From NCBI GenBank assembly GCA_031425525.1, contig JANPJM010000035.1, forward strand, positions 38,341 through 102,340: 64,000 bases of DNA, read 5' to 3'. Position 1 is the first letter of the stretch; every line of letters begins with the position of its first letter. Position numbers and translations under genes: made by a program. Below, one piece after another: positions 42,883 to 52,087 of the stretch. The DNA comes from JANNMJ01 sp031425525 (GTDB taxonomy: Bacteria > Bacteroidota > Bacteroidia > Cytophagales > Hymenobacteraceae). The notes under the pieces are model-generated. The model did no database searches. It saw only the letters and a program-made list of their open reading frames with translations, and had not been told where the DNA came from.

Positions 42883-43707
42883 ATGACCACCCAACTCAAC
42901 TGGCAACCCATCCGGGAATTCAAGGAGATTCTATTTTCCTACGCCGACGGTATCGCCAAAATCAGCATCAACCGCCCGCACGTCCACAATGCCTTCACGC
43001 CGCTCACGGTGCAGGAGATGATTGAGGCGATGTACATCTGCCGCGAGCGGACGGATATCGGCGTCGTCATCCTCACCGGCGAAGGCGGTAAAGCCTTCTG
43101 CTCCGGCGGCGACCAGAGCGTGCGCGGCCACGGCGGCTACGTGGGCCAGGACACCGTCCCGCGCCTCAACGTGCTCGATTTGCAGAAGCTCATCCGCTCC
43201 ATCCCGAAGCCCGTGGTGGCGATGGTGGCGGGCTGGGCTATCGGCGGCGGCCACGTGCTGCACGTCGTCTGCGACCTCACCATCGCCGCCGACAATGCCC
43301 GCTTCGGCCAGACCGGCCCCAAAGTCGGCTCCTTCGACGGCGGCTTCGGCGCCTCGTACCTGGCGCGCTGCGTCGGTCAGAAAAAAGCGCGCGAAATCTG
43401 GTTTCTCTGCGACCAGTACGACGCCCAGGAAGCCCTCGATATGGGCCTGGTAAACAAAGTGGTGCCCTTAGAGCAACTCGAAGAAACAACAGTAGCGTGG
43501 TGCCGGAAGATGCTCGCCAAGAGCCCCCTTTCACTACGAATGCTCAAATCGGCCTTCAACGCCGAGTTGGACGGGCAAGCCGGCATTCAGGAACTAGCCG
43601 GCAACGCCACCCTCCTCTACTACCTGTCCGACGAGGCGAAGGAAGGCCGCAACGCCTTCATCGAGCGGCGCGAACCTGATTTTGATAAATATCCGAAGTT
43701 TCCGTAG
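42883..43707 (+). CDS. menB: 1,4-Dihydroxy-2-naphthoyl-CoA synthase
   Basis: A crotonase-fold enzyme that cyclises o-succinylbenzoyl-CoA to DHNA-CoA. The 274 residues include the motifs AFCSGGDQSVRGHGGY, SIPKPVVAMVAGWAIGGGHV and PKVGSFDGGFGASYLARCVG, with KKAREIWFLCDQYDA typical of MenB. The C-terminal FIERREPDFDKYPKFP is also characteristic. Length is standard. A tandem-repeat hairpin fills the gap to menD, and a lipoprotein gene follows after 80 bases. Confidence 0.96.
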   Translation: MTTQLNWQPIREFKEILFSYADGIAKISINRPHVHNAFTPLTVQEMIEAMYICRERTDIGVVILTGEGGKAFCSGGDQSVRGHGGYVGQDTVPRLNVLDLQKLIRSIPKPVVAMVAGWAIGGGHVLHVVCDLTIAADNARFGQTGPKVGSFDGGFGASYLARCVGQKKAREIWFLCDQYDAQEALDMGLVNKVVPLEQLEETTVAWCRKMLAKSPLSLRMLKSAFNAELDGQAGIQELAGNATLLYYLSDEAKEGRNAFIERREPDFDKYPKFP

Positions 43708-43787
43708 CCTTCGCTGATTTTCTGCCGTCATCGCTGGACGAGCCATCAATATCGGTGGTCGTTTTTTCACCTCCCTACCCACACTAC

Positions 43788-44246
43788 ATGTTGTTGAGTT
43801 TTTGGCGCACATTTCTAGCTTCGATAAGCCCAGCCGACTGGCGGCGCACGGCGGTTCTATCGGCTTCATTGCTTTGCTTACTCACCTTCACAACCGCCTG
43901 CAAAGACGATGAAGCTACTCCGGCCCCGGCCCCGGCCGGCCGCGTGGTGAAGTACGAAGTCACGGGCAATTACAGTGGTCTGATGACGATGACCCACACC
44001 AACGCCTCAGGCGGCACCGAAACCATAAACGACGTGCGGTTGCCGTGGTCACTGACGCTCACCTTGCAAGCCGGCGTAGCTGGAGCAGTGTTCAATGCCG
44101 GCCCCAAAATAGGGTCACCCGGCGTGAGCGGTCAAACGGCCGTGGGCCGCATCTACGCCAATGGCATCGAAAAAGGCTCCGCCACCGGCACTGCCGGCAG
44201 CGACGGGTACATCCTGTCGATTCAGCCGCCGCCGGTTGTTTTTTAA
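43788..44246 (+). CDS. Small lipoprotein, MmpS-like
   Basis: A lipoprotein signal ending in LLTFTTAC (Cys near residue 38 from the ATG at 43788) is followed by an acidic KDDEATPAPAPA linker. A ~100-residue beta domain then contains VKYEVTGNYSGLM, DVRLPWSLTLTLQAG and QTAVGRIYANG, which resembles the MmpS-type fold (a signature recalled, not computed). Its place within the men block looks incidental; no link with menaquinone is evident. Confidence 0.72.
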   Translation: MLLSFWRTFLASISPADWRRTAVLSASLLCLLTFTTACKDDEATPAPAPAGRVVKYEVTGNYSGLMTMTHTNASGGTETINDVRLPWSLTLTLQAGVAGAVFNAGPKIGSPGVSGQTAVGRIYANGIEKGSATGTAGSDGYILSIQPPPVVF

Positions 44247-44344
44247 CTAAAACCGGATAAACAGCTTCCAGAGGCTGCCTATCCAGTGGTTCACTATCGG
44301 CGGCGCGCGGGAACCCTTCCACGCGCCGTCGTACTTTTCGACTT

Positions 44345-44590
44345 ATGCGAACCATCACGATTGAATTGCCCGACGAGCAGACCACCGACTTCGACGTGAA
44401 GATGCGCGTGGCGGTGGCGCTTTACAACAACCAATTCTTGTCGCTGGGCCAGTGCGCGGCGCTCGCGGGCTTCGCCAACCGCTGGGAGTTCGCGGAGAAA
44501 ACCGCATCTTATGGCGGACTGAAAATGGGGCCGCAGACCGTGGAAGAGCTGGATCGGGACATTGAGAATGCCCGCCGCTGGAAGCCCTAG
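44345..44590 (+). CDS. UPF0175-family antitoxin-like protein
   Basis: An 81-residue protein: IELPDEQTTDFDVKMRVAVA and FLSLGQCAALAGFANRWEFAEK. The hydrophobic repeat VALYNN…LSLGQAAALAG-type core is the UPF0175 fold, which commonly precedes DUF3368 genes as the antitoxin of a type II pair. The stop is one base before the next ATG, so the two genes are coupled. Confidence 0.8.
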   Translation: MRTITIELPDEQTTDFDVKMRVAVALYNNQFLSLGQCAALAGFANRWEFAEKTASYGGLKMGPQTVEELDRDIENARRWKP

Positions 44591-44591
44591 T

Positions 44592-45041
44592 ATGCTGATC
44601 ATCGCTGATACCGGCTGTCTGATTCATTTAGACCGGGTTGAGTTGCTATTGCTACTGCCACGCGTCTTCGGGGTGGTTACACTGACGCCCGTCGTGGCGC
44701 GTGAGTTTGGGCAGCCGTTGCCAGCGGGCTTCACCGTGCAGACGCCGCTGCATCCCGCACCCATAATCAACAACCTGGATGCAGGCGAAGCCAGTGCAAT
44801 TGCTTTAGCCCTGGAGACTCCCGGCAGCTTACTGGTAATAGACGAAGAGTTTGGGCGTGAATACGCCCGCTCGTTGGGCCTCGATGTTACGGGTACGCTT
44901 GGGGTACTGATTCGGGCGAAAGACCAACGTTTACTCTCCAGCATTGCGCCAATAATCGCGGAGATGCGCGCACGGGGGATGTGGCTTAGTACGGGCTTGA
45001 TCCGTCGGACTCTTGAACAAGCAGGTGAGGCAGCGGAGTAA
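44592..45041 (+). CDS. DUF3368-family PIN-like toxin
   Basis: A 149-residue PIN-superfamily protein from the ATG at 44592: IIADTGCLIHLDRVELL (first Asp), TPVVAREFG, LDAGEASAIALALE (Glu and Asp) and LLVIDEEFGREYA (DE pair). Together these are the acidic residues of a PIN-like RNase. It is expected to be neutralised by the upstream UPF0175 protein. Its 3' end overlaps the start region of menE by about 29 bases, so the pair appears to have inserted within the men operon just ahead of menE. Confidence 0.82.
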   Translation: MLIIADTGCLIHLDRVELLLLLPRVFGVVTLTPVVAREFGQPLPAGFTVQTPLHPAPIINNLDAGEASAIALALETPGSLLVIDEEFGREYARSLGLDVTGTLGVLIRAKDQRLLSSIAPIIAEMRARGMWLSTGLIRRTLEQAGEAAE

Positions 45042-46140
45042 AGATTTTACGCTTAATGGCCGCCGTATCACCTTTATACGGCTAGCTACGGCTCGGCCCG
45101 CCTCCTCCGCCGACGCCGCCCCCCTGGCCCTCATCCGCGCGTGGCGCGCCGGCGCCGGTACCTTCCCGCTCCGCTCGTCCGGTTCCACGGGCGCGCCGAA
45201 GGAAATTTTGCTCACCCGCGCGCAACTGCGGGCGTCGGCGGCGCGGTCGGTGGCGGCGCTGGGGTTGGTAGCTGGCGATGCCACGCTGGTGTGCCTGAGC
45301 GTGGGGACGGCGGGCGGGCTGCTGGGCGTGGTGCGGGCGCTCGAATTTGATTTGCCGCTGACCATCATCGACCCCGTGAGCGATGTGCTGGCGGTGGTCG
45401 GGGCCGATTCAGTGTTTGCCACCGTTTCGCTGGTGCCGTTGCAGGTGCAGGCGGTGCTGGCGCACGGCGCGGCGGGCGTGGCGTGGCTCAACCGCATGAA
45501 GGCCGTGCTGGTGGGCGGCGCGGCGGTTTCGGCCGCCCTAGAAACGGCGCTGCAAGCCGTGGCGGCGCCCGTGTACCACACATACGGGATGACCGAAACG
45601 GCGTCGCACGTGGCGCTGCGGCGCTTGAACGGAGCGGAGCGCGCCGACTTCTTCACGGCCCTGCCGGGCATCGAAATTCGGGTGAATGCCGACGAGGCGC
45701 TCGAAATCCGGGCCGACGTAACCGGCCATCAGTGGCTCACTACCACCGACCGCGCCGAACTGCTGGACGAAACCCGCTTCCGCTGGCTCGGCCGCTTGGA
45801 CGATGTAATCAATTCCGGCGGCGTGAAGGTGGATGCCGCGCGCGTGCAGCGGGTGTTGGAAACCGCCGTCGCCGCTCTCGGTCTGGCGCACGACGTAGCC
45901 GTAGTGGGCGCCCCCGACCCGCGCTTCGGCGAACGCGTGGTGGCGTGGCTCGGTGGGCCGCCACTGACCGAAAGACAAACCACCGCACTTCGGGTTACGC
46001 TTACTTCGGAACTCACGCGGTATGAAGTGCCCAAGGAGTTGCGGGTGCTGCCCGCACTGCCTCGGTTGCCCGGCGGCAAAGTAGACCGGTTAGCGTTGCG
46101 CGCCGCGCCCCCAGACCCAAGGCGCACGTCCGCGACGTAA
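45013..46140 (+). CDS. menE: o-Succinylbenzoate-CoA ligase (AMP-binding)
   Basis: Activates o-succinylbenzoate as its CoA thioester for menB. This is a short ANL-family enzyme of about 375 residues with the P-loop LRSSGSTGAPKEI, TYGMTETASHVALR, ELLDETRFRWLGRLDDVINSGG and the catalytic Lys near the C-terminus, LPGGKVDRLAL. The start is uncertain: TTG 45013 or GTG 45025, both inside the toxin gene. The first recognisable family residues come at FTLNGRRITF. The native start region may have been replaced when the toxin-antitoxin pair inserted. Confidence 0.88.
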   Translation: MNKQVRQRSKDFTLNGRRITFIRLATARPASSADAAPLALIRAWRAGAGTFPLRSSGSTGAPKEILLTRAQLRASAARSVAALGLVAGDATLVCLSVGTAGGLLGVVRALEFDLPLTIIDPVSDVLAVVGADSVFATVSLVPLQVQAVLAHGAAGVAWLNRMKAVLVGGAAVSAALETALQAVAAPVYHTYGMTETASHVALRRLNGAERADFFTALPGIEIRVNADEALEIRADVTGHQWLTTTDRAELLDETRFRWLGRLDDVINSGGVKVDAARVQRVLETAVAALGLAHDVAVVGAPDPRFGERVVAWLGGPPLTERQTTALRVTLTSELTRYEVPKELRVLPALPRLPGGKVDRLALRAAPPDPRRTSAT

Positions 46141-46235
46141 CGGCCGAAAAGCAGAATCCGGGCGCCGCCGACGAACTTTGCGCCGTCCATTTCCTTTCGC
46201 TGCGTCCGGCCGGGCCGGCTTCTAGCTCTACCACC

Positions 46236-48422
46236 TTGACTCTCACCCGTTCATACTGGATTTCGGCTGTGCTTGCGCTCGCGCTGCTGGGGGCTTGCCG
46301 AACGTCGTCGTCATCGTCAACGGCAGCAGCCGAAACCGAAACCGACGACATCGAGAACCCCAACGCCATGCCCACCGTGGCCGAGCGCGTGGCAAACGAC
46401 CTGCCGATCCCAAACTCGCTGCCCGAAGCCGCTGCGCCGGAAGAAGACCTCGACCCCGACTTTCAGTACGTCGCCGATCAGTTCGCCGACCTGCGGGTGC
46501 TGCGCTACCAGGTGCCGGGCTTCAACGAGCTGCCCTTGCAGCAGAAGAAGTTGCTGTACTACCTCTCGGAAGCGGCCCTGAGCGGACGAGATATGATCTG
46601 GGACCAGAACTACAAGCAAAACCTGCGCGTGCGGCGCGTGCTGGAAGGCATTCTGACCAACTACCCCGGCCCACGCAAAACCGACGATTGGCGCAATTTC
46701 GAGACGTACGCCAAGCGCGTTTTCTTCTCCAACGGCATTCATCACCATTATTCGTCGGCGAAGATTCAGCCGGGGTTTTCGCCGCAGGTGTTTACTTATC
46801 TGCTCAACGAATGCGCCGGGATGAAGTGGCCACTGGCCGAAAATGAGACCAAAGCGCAATTCATTCAAACGATTTCGGCCGTCCTCTTCGACCCGAAAGT
46901 GGCGCCGAAGCGCGTTAATCTGACGGAAGGCCAGGATTTGCTCCGCACTTCGGCGATGAATTTCTATGAGGGCGTGACGCAGGCCGAAGCTGAAGCTTAC
47001 TACGCGGCCAAAATCGACAAAAACGACCTGCAACCCGTGTCGTGGGGCTTGAATTCGAAACTCGTGAAGGGCGCCGACGGCAAGATTCAGGAGCGCGTCT
47101 GGCGCGAAGACGGGATGTACGGCGACGCCATCCGGCCGATCATTTTCTGGCTGGAACGCGCCGTGGGCGAGGCCGAAAACGAGCAGCAGCGCGATGCGCT
47201 GCAAAAGCTCATCGCGTTCTACAAAACCGGCGATTTGCGCGCCTGGGACACGTATTCGGTGGCGTGGGTGAAGGATGTGAACTCGCGGACGGACGCCGTG
47301 AACGGCTTCATCGAAGTCTACGGCGACCCACTCGGCTACCGGGCGTCGTACGAATCGGTGATCTCGTTCAAGGATTTGGCGGCCACGCGCGTCATCAAAG
47401 CCATCGGCGACGAGGCGCAATGGTTCGAGGACAATTCGCCGATTATGCCCGAACACAAGAAGAAAAACGTGACCGGCATCACGGCCAAGGTCATCACGGT
47501 GGTGCAGGAGGCCGGCGACGCCGCTCCCGCCACGCCCATCGGCATCAACTTGCCCAACGCCACCTGGATTCGGGAGCAGCACGGCTCGAAGTCGGTGAGT
47601 TTGGGCAACATCGTGTACGCCGGCAACGAGGCTGGTAAGAGCGGCGGCGTGCTGGAAGAATTCGCTTTCGACGCCGACGAGATTGCCCGCGCCAAACGCC
47701 ACGGTTCGCTGGCCGCCGCCCTGCACACCGATATGCACGAGGTAATCGGGCACGCATCGGGGCAGATGAACCCCGGCATCGGCACGCCGAAGGAGACGCT
47801 GAAAAGCTACGCCTCGGCCATCGAAGAAGCCCGCGCCGATCTGGTGGGCCTCTATTACGTCCTCGACCCCAAACTGCTAGACCTCGGCGTGATGCCGGAT
47901 CTGGAAGTCGGCCGCGCCCAATACGACGCCTATATCCGCAACGCGCTAGTGGTGCAACTCGCGCGCCTCGCCCCCGGCGAACACCTCGAAGAAGCCCACA
48001 TGCGCAACCGCCAACTGGTGGCTAGCTGGGCCGTGGAGCGGGGCCGCGCCGACAACGTAATCGAGCGCGTGGAGCGCGCCGGCAAGACGTATTACCACAT
48101 CACCGACTACAACAAGCTGCGCGCCCTCTTCGGCGAGCTGCTGCGCGAAATGCAGCGCCTGACGAGCGAAGGCGATTACGCGGCGGCCAAAAACCTCATC
48201 GAAACGTACGGCGTGAAAGTCGATACCCGCCTCCACGACCAGGTGCTGAAGCGTTACGCAAAGCTGAAGATCGCGCCGTATCAGGGCTTCATTCAGCCGC
48301 GCCTGGTGCCGGTGCTGAAAGGCGCCGCCATCGTGGATGTGCGCCTCGAATACCCCACCGATTTTATGGCGCAAATGCTCGATTACGGCAAGCGCTATTC
48401 TTTCCTACCCAACATTAATTAG
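46236..48422 (+). CDS. Peptidase M49 (dipeptidyl peptidase III-like) lipoprotein
   Basis: A 728-residue protein with a lipoprotein leader (SAVLALALLGAC, Cys near residue 21) and a TTG start. The zinc-binding HEVIGH (in HTDMHEVIGHASGQM, about residues 505-510) and downstream glutamate EEARADLVG are the M49 signature of dipeptidyl peptidase III, which releases N-terminal dipeptides. Bacteroidota homologues are often larger and exported like this one. A GAACTTTG box is at 46173-46180. A tandem-repeat hairpin begins at the stop codon. Confidence 0.88.
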   Translation: MTLTRSYWISAVLALALLGACRTSSSSSTAAAETETDDIENPNAMPTVAERVANDLPIPNSLPEAAAPEEDLDPDFQYVADQFADLRVLRYQVPGFNELPLQQKKLLYYLSEAALSGRDMIWDQNYKQNLRVRRVLEGILTNYPGPRKTDDWRNFETYAKRVFFSNGIHHHYSSAKIQPGFSPQVFTYLLNECAGMKWPLAENETKAQFIQTISAVLFDPKVAPKRVNLTEGQDLLRTSAMNFYEGVTQAEAEAYYAAKIDKNDLQPVSWGLNSKLVKGADGKIQERVWREDGMYGDAIRPIIFWLERAVGEAENEQQRDALQKLIAFYKTGDLRAWDTYSVAWVKDVNSRTDAVNGFIEVYGDPLGYRASYESVISFKDLAATRVIKAIGDEAQWFEDNSPIMPEHKKKNVTGITAKVITVVQEAGDAAPATPIGINLPNATWIREQHGSKSVSLGNIVYAGNEAGKSGGVLEEFAFDADEIARAKRHGSLAAALHTDMHEVIGHASGQMNPGIGTPKETLKSYASAIEEARADLVGLYYVLDPKLLDLGVMPDLEVGRAQYDAYIRNALVVQLARLAPGEHLEEAHMRNRQLVASWAVERGRADNVIERVERAGKTYYHITDYNKLRALFGELLREMQRLTSEGDYAAAKNLIETYGVKVDTRLHDQVLKRYAKLKIAPYQGFIQPRLVPVLKGAAIVDVRLEYPTDFMAQMLDYGKRYSFLPNIN

Positions 48423-48542
48423 GAAGGGCGGGAGGGTGGAAAGGTGGAAAGGTGGAAAGGTGGAAGGGTAAAAAACCTCCCTCCCACCTTTCCACCCTCC
48501 CACCCTCCCACCTTCCCACCTTCCCACCTTCCCACCCTCCCC
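48423..48542. repeat. Tandem-repeat hairpin of GGTGGAAA / TTTCCACC units
   Basis: Polypurine GGTGGAAA-type units (48430-48466) are followed by AAAAA and then a pyrimidine arm of TTTCCACC, CTCCCACC and CTTCCCAC units (48476-48542) that can pair with it. The region runs from the peptidase stop directly to the gatC ATG at 48543. Strong strand asymmetry could also form triplex-like structures. Confidence 0.85.
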
Positions 48543-48827
48543 ATGACCGACCTTTCTACCCTTCGCCAACTGGCGCACCTTTCGCGCCTGGAAGTAGCAC
48601 CGGCCCAAGAAGCCAAGATGCTCGCCGACCTCAACGAGATTCTCGCGTGGGTCGATAAGCTGCGCGAACTGGATACCGAGGGCGTCGAGCCGCTTGTGTA
48701 TCTCTCCGACAACGTGAATGTGACGCGCCCCGACGAAGCCCGCAATACCGTAGCCCACGCCGACGCCCTGAAAAACGCCCCGCGTAAGGATTCCGATTAT
48801 TTTCGCGTGCCGAAGGTGTTGGAGTGA
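48543..48827 (+). CDS. gatC: Aspartyl/glutamyl-tRNA(Asn/Gln) amidotransferase subunit C
   Basis: The small subunit of the GatCAB complex that converts misacylated Asp-tRNA(Asn) or Glu-tRNA(Gln) to the amide form. It is 94 residues from the ATG at 48543: LRQLAHLSRLEV, the KMLADLNEILAWVDKLRELD helix, and the C-terminal extended strand with RPDEA and KDSDYFRVPKVLE. GatA and GatB are not in this window. The start is set by the family's usual N-terminus. Confidence 0.93.
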   Translation: MTDLSTLRQLAHLSRLEVAPAQEAKMLADLNEILAWVDKLRELDTEGVEPLVYLSDNVNVTRPDEARNTVAHADALKNAPRKDSDYFRVPKVLE

Positions 48828-48943
48828 GGAGTGTTTTGTGGAGAGTGTTTAGTGTTTAGGCCGAGTTTTCTACCCTCGTTCCCGCAGGTATGTTCGGTCT
48901 TATGCGTCTAAACACTAAAAACTAAACACTAAAAACTTCCTTC
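48828..48943. repeat. Inverted GTGTTTAG / CTAAACAC tandem arms
   Basis: The left arm (48828-48861, GAGTGTTTAGTGTTTAGGC) and the right arm (48906-48940, CTAAACACTAAAAACTAAA…) are reverse-complement tandem units around a ~45-base loop. The block begins at the gatC stop and ends 3 bases before the next GTG. Part of the same class of structures as 42763 and 48423. Confidence 0.72.
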
Positions 48944-51900
48944 GTGGAAACCGCCGATACCGCTTTTTCTTTCTCGACCTTTTGGCGTCGCTGGCCGCTG
49001 GCGGTGCGCCCGCTCCTGCTGCTGGCGACGCTCACGTTTCTGTTTGCGCTGGGCGCGAGCTGTTCGGCGTACCTCACCGGCGACGATAACGTGCGCCCCT
49101 GGACTACCCCCGCCGAACTGACGGCCGTGGATGTGCCCGTCGATACGGTGCGCGTCGGCACGTTGGCGCTGCCCGTGCTGGAACCCGCCCAACTCGTGAG
49201 CGAGCTACTGGCGCCGGCGCCGCCCGGCATCGCGCTGGGCGCGGCGGGCTGGTGGCTGGCACTGCTCACCGTCGTGCTGATCGGGTACCTTACGGTACTG
49301 CCGGGGTTGGGGTGGCGCACGTTTTTGGTCGCGGCCGGTGGTCTTACGTTCTTTCTCAGCACGTTGAGCCTCGATTTACTGGGGTTACTGCCCGTGCGGG
49401 GCGTGTCGGCGGCGTCGGTGGTGGCGCAAGCCGCCACCGGGTTGGTGGTGCTACTGCTGGTCGGCCCGGCGTGGGCGCTGCACGCATTTTTTCCGCAAAT
49501 CGGGCCTACCCGGCGGCTACTGCTGTTCAGCGGACTGGTGTTGGGCGTGGGTGGGCTGATTTTTTGGCGCAGCCCGCTATCGGTGCCGCACACGGCATTG
49601 CACCTCACGGGCTACGGGATGGCGGGCGCGCTGGGCGCCTGTGCCCTCGTGATTTTGTGGGTGAGCTACGAAAACGTGCGCGCCCTGCTCTGGCTCACGG
49701 GCCAAGCCGACGTGCCCGCACGGCGGCGCGGCTTGGGGGCGTTTTCCCTCGCCACGGGGCTGTACCTGCTCAATTTGCTGTTGATTTTTTTGGATACGTT
49801 TGGGTACGTCAAGTTCGGGGGCGCGTTTCTGAACGCGTTTTTCGTGCTGCTGTCGTCGATTGTAAGCGGGCTGTTTGGCTTGCGCATCCGCGAGGCCGAG
49901 TATGGCCGCGCGGTTTCGTATCTGCTGATGCTGCCGCTGTATCTGCTGCTGAGCGCCCTCACGCTGGGCACGCTCGGCTACGCGTTTGCCACGGCGAACG
50001 GCTCCATCGTCGAAGGCTTCACGGATGGCGTGGTGGCCACGCACCTGGTGGCGGGCGTGGCGTTTTTCATCTACGTCATCTACAATTTCTCCGACCTGAT
50101 CCAGCGGCGGTTACGCGCGTACCGCGTGGTGTTTGAGCCGAGGCGCCTACCGGTGCTGATGATGTACGCCATTGCGGCGGTGGGGCTGGTGTCGTTGCTG
50201 CTACGCGAGCAGTTTTTTCTATCGCGCCAGTTGCGGGCGGGCTACTACAACGGCCTCGGCGATTTGTACCGCGCCCGTGGCGAAGCCGCCCTCGCCGACG
50301 TAACCTACGCCAACGCCGACCTCAACGTCCCCTTCGACGAAAAGGCTAACACCTCGCGCGCCGCCCTGGCCGCCGAGCGGCTGGAGCTCCGCAGCGAGCA
50401 AAACCTGCTGCGCACGGCCCTGCGGCGCACACCTTCCGAGAAAACGTACGCCGCGCTGGCCGCTACCTACGCCAGTAGCTCGACGGCCTTTTTCGATCAG
50501 CAGGCCATTTTACACAACGCCCGCCGGGCGTTCCCCGATTCGCCGGTGCCGGCGTTGCTGCTGGGGTCGCTGTACAGCCGCACCGCCCTCACCGATTCGG
50601 TGGAGTTTTATTATACCCAAGCCGCGCGCCGCGCCACGGGGCCGGTGCGTGGGCCGCTGTTCGTGAACGAGTTGGCGTGGCTGGTGCGCCAGCGCGACGA
50701 TGATGCCGCCCGCAGTCTTGCCCGGCAGGTAAGTTCCGCCGACCCCGTGGGTGCCCAGGCCAACGCCGCGCTGGTGGGTCTGCTCACCGGCCCGCGTTTG
50801 CCGCCATTACCGTACCTGGGCGCCGTACCCGACTCGCTCTCCCCCGCCACCTTCGCCTGGATGACGCAGCGTGCCCTCCGGCAGATGCGCGCCGCCGACA
50901 CCAGCGCCGTACCCGTGCTGACGGCCCTAGCCGCGCGCCGCGCCAACACCGTTTGGGCGCCCGACCTGCTCGAATTGCGCGCCCTCACGTGGCGCCCCGC
51001 CCAACCCGCCCGCGCCCGCGCCGCCCTGCTCGAACGGGCTGAGGGCGGCACCGGCGAAACCGCCGGGCGTCGGTTCCGCTTGCTCGGGCAGTGGGCGCTG
51101 GCGGATGGGCAGCCCGCCGAGGCGGCCGATTTCTTCGCCCGCGCGGCCAATCGCGGCGATCAGCCCGCGTACCTCTACCGCGTGCTGGCGTTGGCCCTGG
51201 CCGGTGAGCAGGATTCGGCACGGGCCGCCATTCCGGTCATTTTCACGTCCGGCGACCGTACCCTGACCGACCCCGCGCGGCGGCTGCTCGTGCTGCTATC
51301 GGCGCCGGTAGCGGCGCTCAACACCGATTCGCTCAAGGCCGATTACGTGGTGCTGCACACCGTGCGCCGGGGCCGCGCGGCTCCGGCGGCTTGGCTCGAT
51401 TCGCTGACCGCTACCATTGGCCGGGCCGATGTGCGCGCCGTGGCCGCCGCCGCCCTCGCCGACCGTGCCCTGGCTATTGGCGATGCCGGCCGCGCCTGGC
51501 GCCTGACGGGCCTCGCCCCCGCCGAACCCGCCTTGCGCTGGCTGCGGGCCGAAGCGGCGTTGCGCGTGGGGCGCCTCCCCGAAACCGCCCGGCTATTGGC
51601 GCTGCCGCTGGCTGGGGCCACTCCGGCCGCCGGCCCGGCCGCCGATCAGCCCACCCGCGCCGCCGCCATCCGCGCCCCCGCCGACCCGCGCGCCCTCGCC
51701 TGGCACCAGTACCTGACGGGTGCGCTGGCCGCCGCGCGCGGCGAAACCCGCGCCGCCACGGCCGCCTTCGCGCCGCTCGCCGCCCGCGCGCCGTGGCTGG
51801 AGCGCGGGCTGCTCGCCGCCGCCGCGTTCTTCATCGAACACCCGCCGCGCGCCGAGCCGCTGGCGGCCTACAACACCCTGCTCACGGGGGTGCGCTACCA

Positions 51901-52087
51901 CGAAACCGCCCCCGCCCTCTGGGAAGCCTACGCCCTGACGGCCATTCGCAGTGGGTTGGTGGAGTTCGGCGCCGACGCCCGCGAACGCGTCCGCGCCCTG
52001 CGCTCGGCGGTCGAGTTCGCTACCTTCGAGGCGCGGTACACGGCCGTGCTGGCTGAGGCCCGGCAAGCCGCTGCGGGGTTTGAGTGA
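48944..52087 (+). CDS. Large membrane protein with N-terminal helices and C-terminal TPR-like region, 1047 aa
   Basis: The N-terminal ~420 residues contain about ten hydrophobic segments (e.g. LLLLATLTFLFALGASC, LGWRTFLVAAGGLTFFLSTLSLD, RLLLFSGLVLGVGGLIFW, LYLLNLLLIFLDTFGYV). The remaining ~600 are soluble, alanine-rich helical repeats resembling TPRs (YYNGLGDLYRARGEAALADVTYANADLNV, and repeated helical pairs to ~1040). No catalytic motif is visible; a scaffold role in the envelope is likely. The GTG start follows a tandem-repeat hairpin. A similarity to MSEP-CTERM-type proteins was considered but the C-terminal sorting signal is not evident. Confidence 0.78.
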   Translation: METADTAFSFSTFWRRWPLAVRPLLLLATLTFLFALGASCSAYLTGDDNVRPWTTPAELTAVDVPVDTVRVGTLALPVLEPAQLVSELLAPAPPGIALGAAGWWLALLTVVLIGYLTVLPGLGWRTFLVAAGGLTFFLSTLSLDLLGLLPVRGVSAASVVAQAATGLVVLLLVGPAWALHAFFPQIGPTRRLLLFSGLVLGVGGLIFWRSPLSVPHTALHLTGYGMAGALGACALVILWVSYENVRALLWLTGQADVPARRRGLGAFSLATGLYLLNLLLIFLDTFGYVKFGGAFLNAFFVLLSSIVSGLFGLRIREAEYGRAVSYLLMLPLYLLLSALTLGTLGYAFATANGSIVEGFTDGVVATHLVAGVAFFIYVIYNFSDLIQRRLRAYRVVFEPRRLPVLMMYAIAAVGLVSLLLREQFFLSRQLRAGYYNGLGDLYRARGEAALADVTYANADLNVPFDEKANTSRAALAAERLELRSEQNLLRTALRRTPSEKTYAALAATYASSSTAFFDQQAILHNARRAFPDSPVPALLLGSLYSRTALTDSVEFYYTQAARRATGPVRGPLFVNELAWLVRQRDDDAARSLARQVSSADPVGAQANAALVGLLTGPRLPPLPYLGAVPDSLSPATFAWMTQRALRQMRAADTSAVPVLTALAARRANTVWAPDLLELRALTWRPAQPARARAALLERAEGGTGETAGRRFRLLGQWALADGQPAEAADFFARAANRGDQPAYLYRVLALALAGEQDSARAAIPVIFTSGDRTLTDPARRLLVLLSAPVAALNTDSLKADYVVLHTVRRGRAAPAAWLDSLTATIGRADVRAVAAAALADRALAIGDAGRAWRLTGLAPAEPALRWLRAEAALRVGRLPETARLLALPLAGATPAAGPAADQPTRAAAIRAPADPRALAWHQYLTGALAAARGETRAATAAFAPLAARAPWLERGLLAAAAFFIEHPPRAEPLAAYNTLLTGVRYHETAPALWEAYALTAIRSGLVEFGADARERVRALRSAVEFATFEARYTAVLAEARQAAAGFE

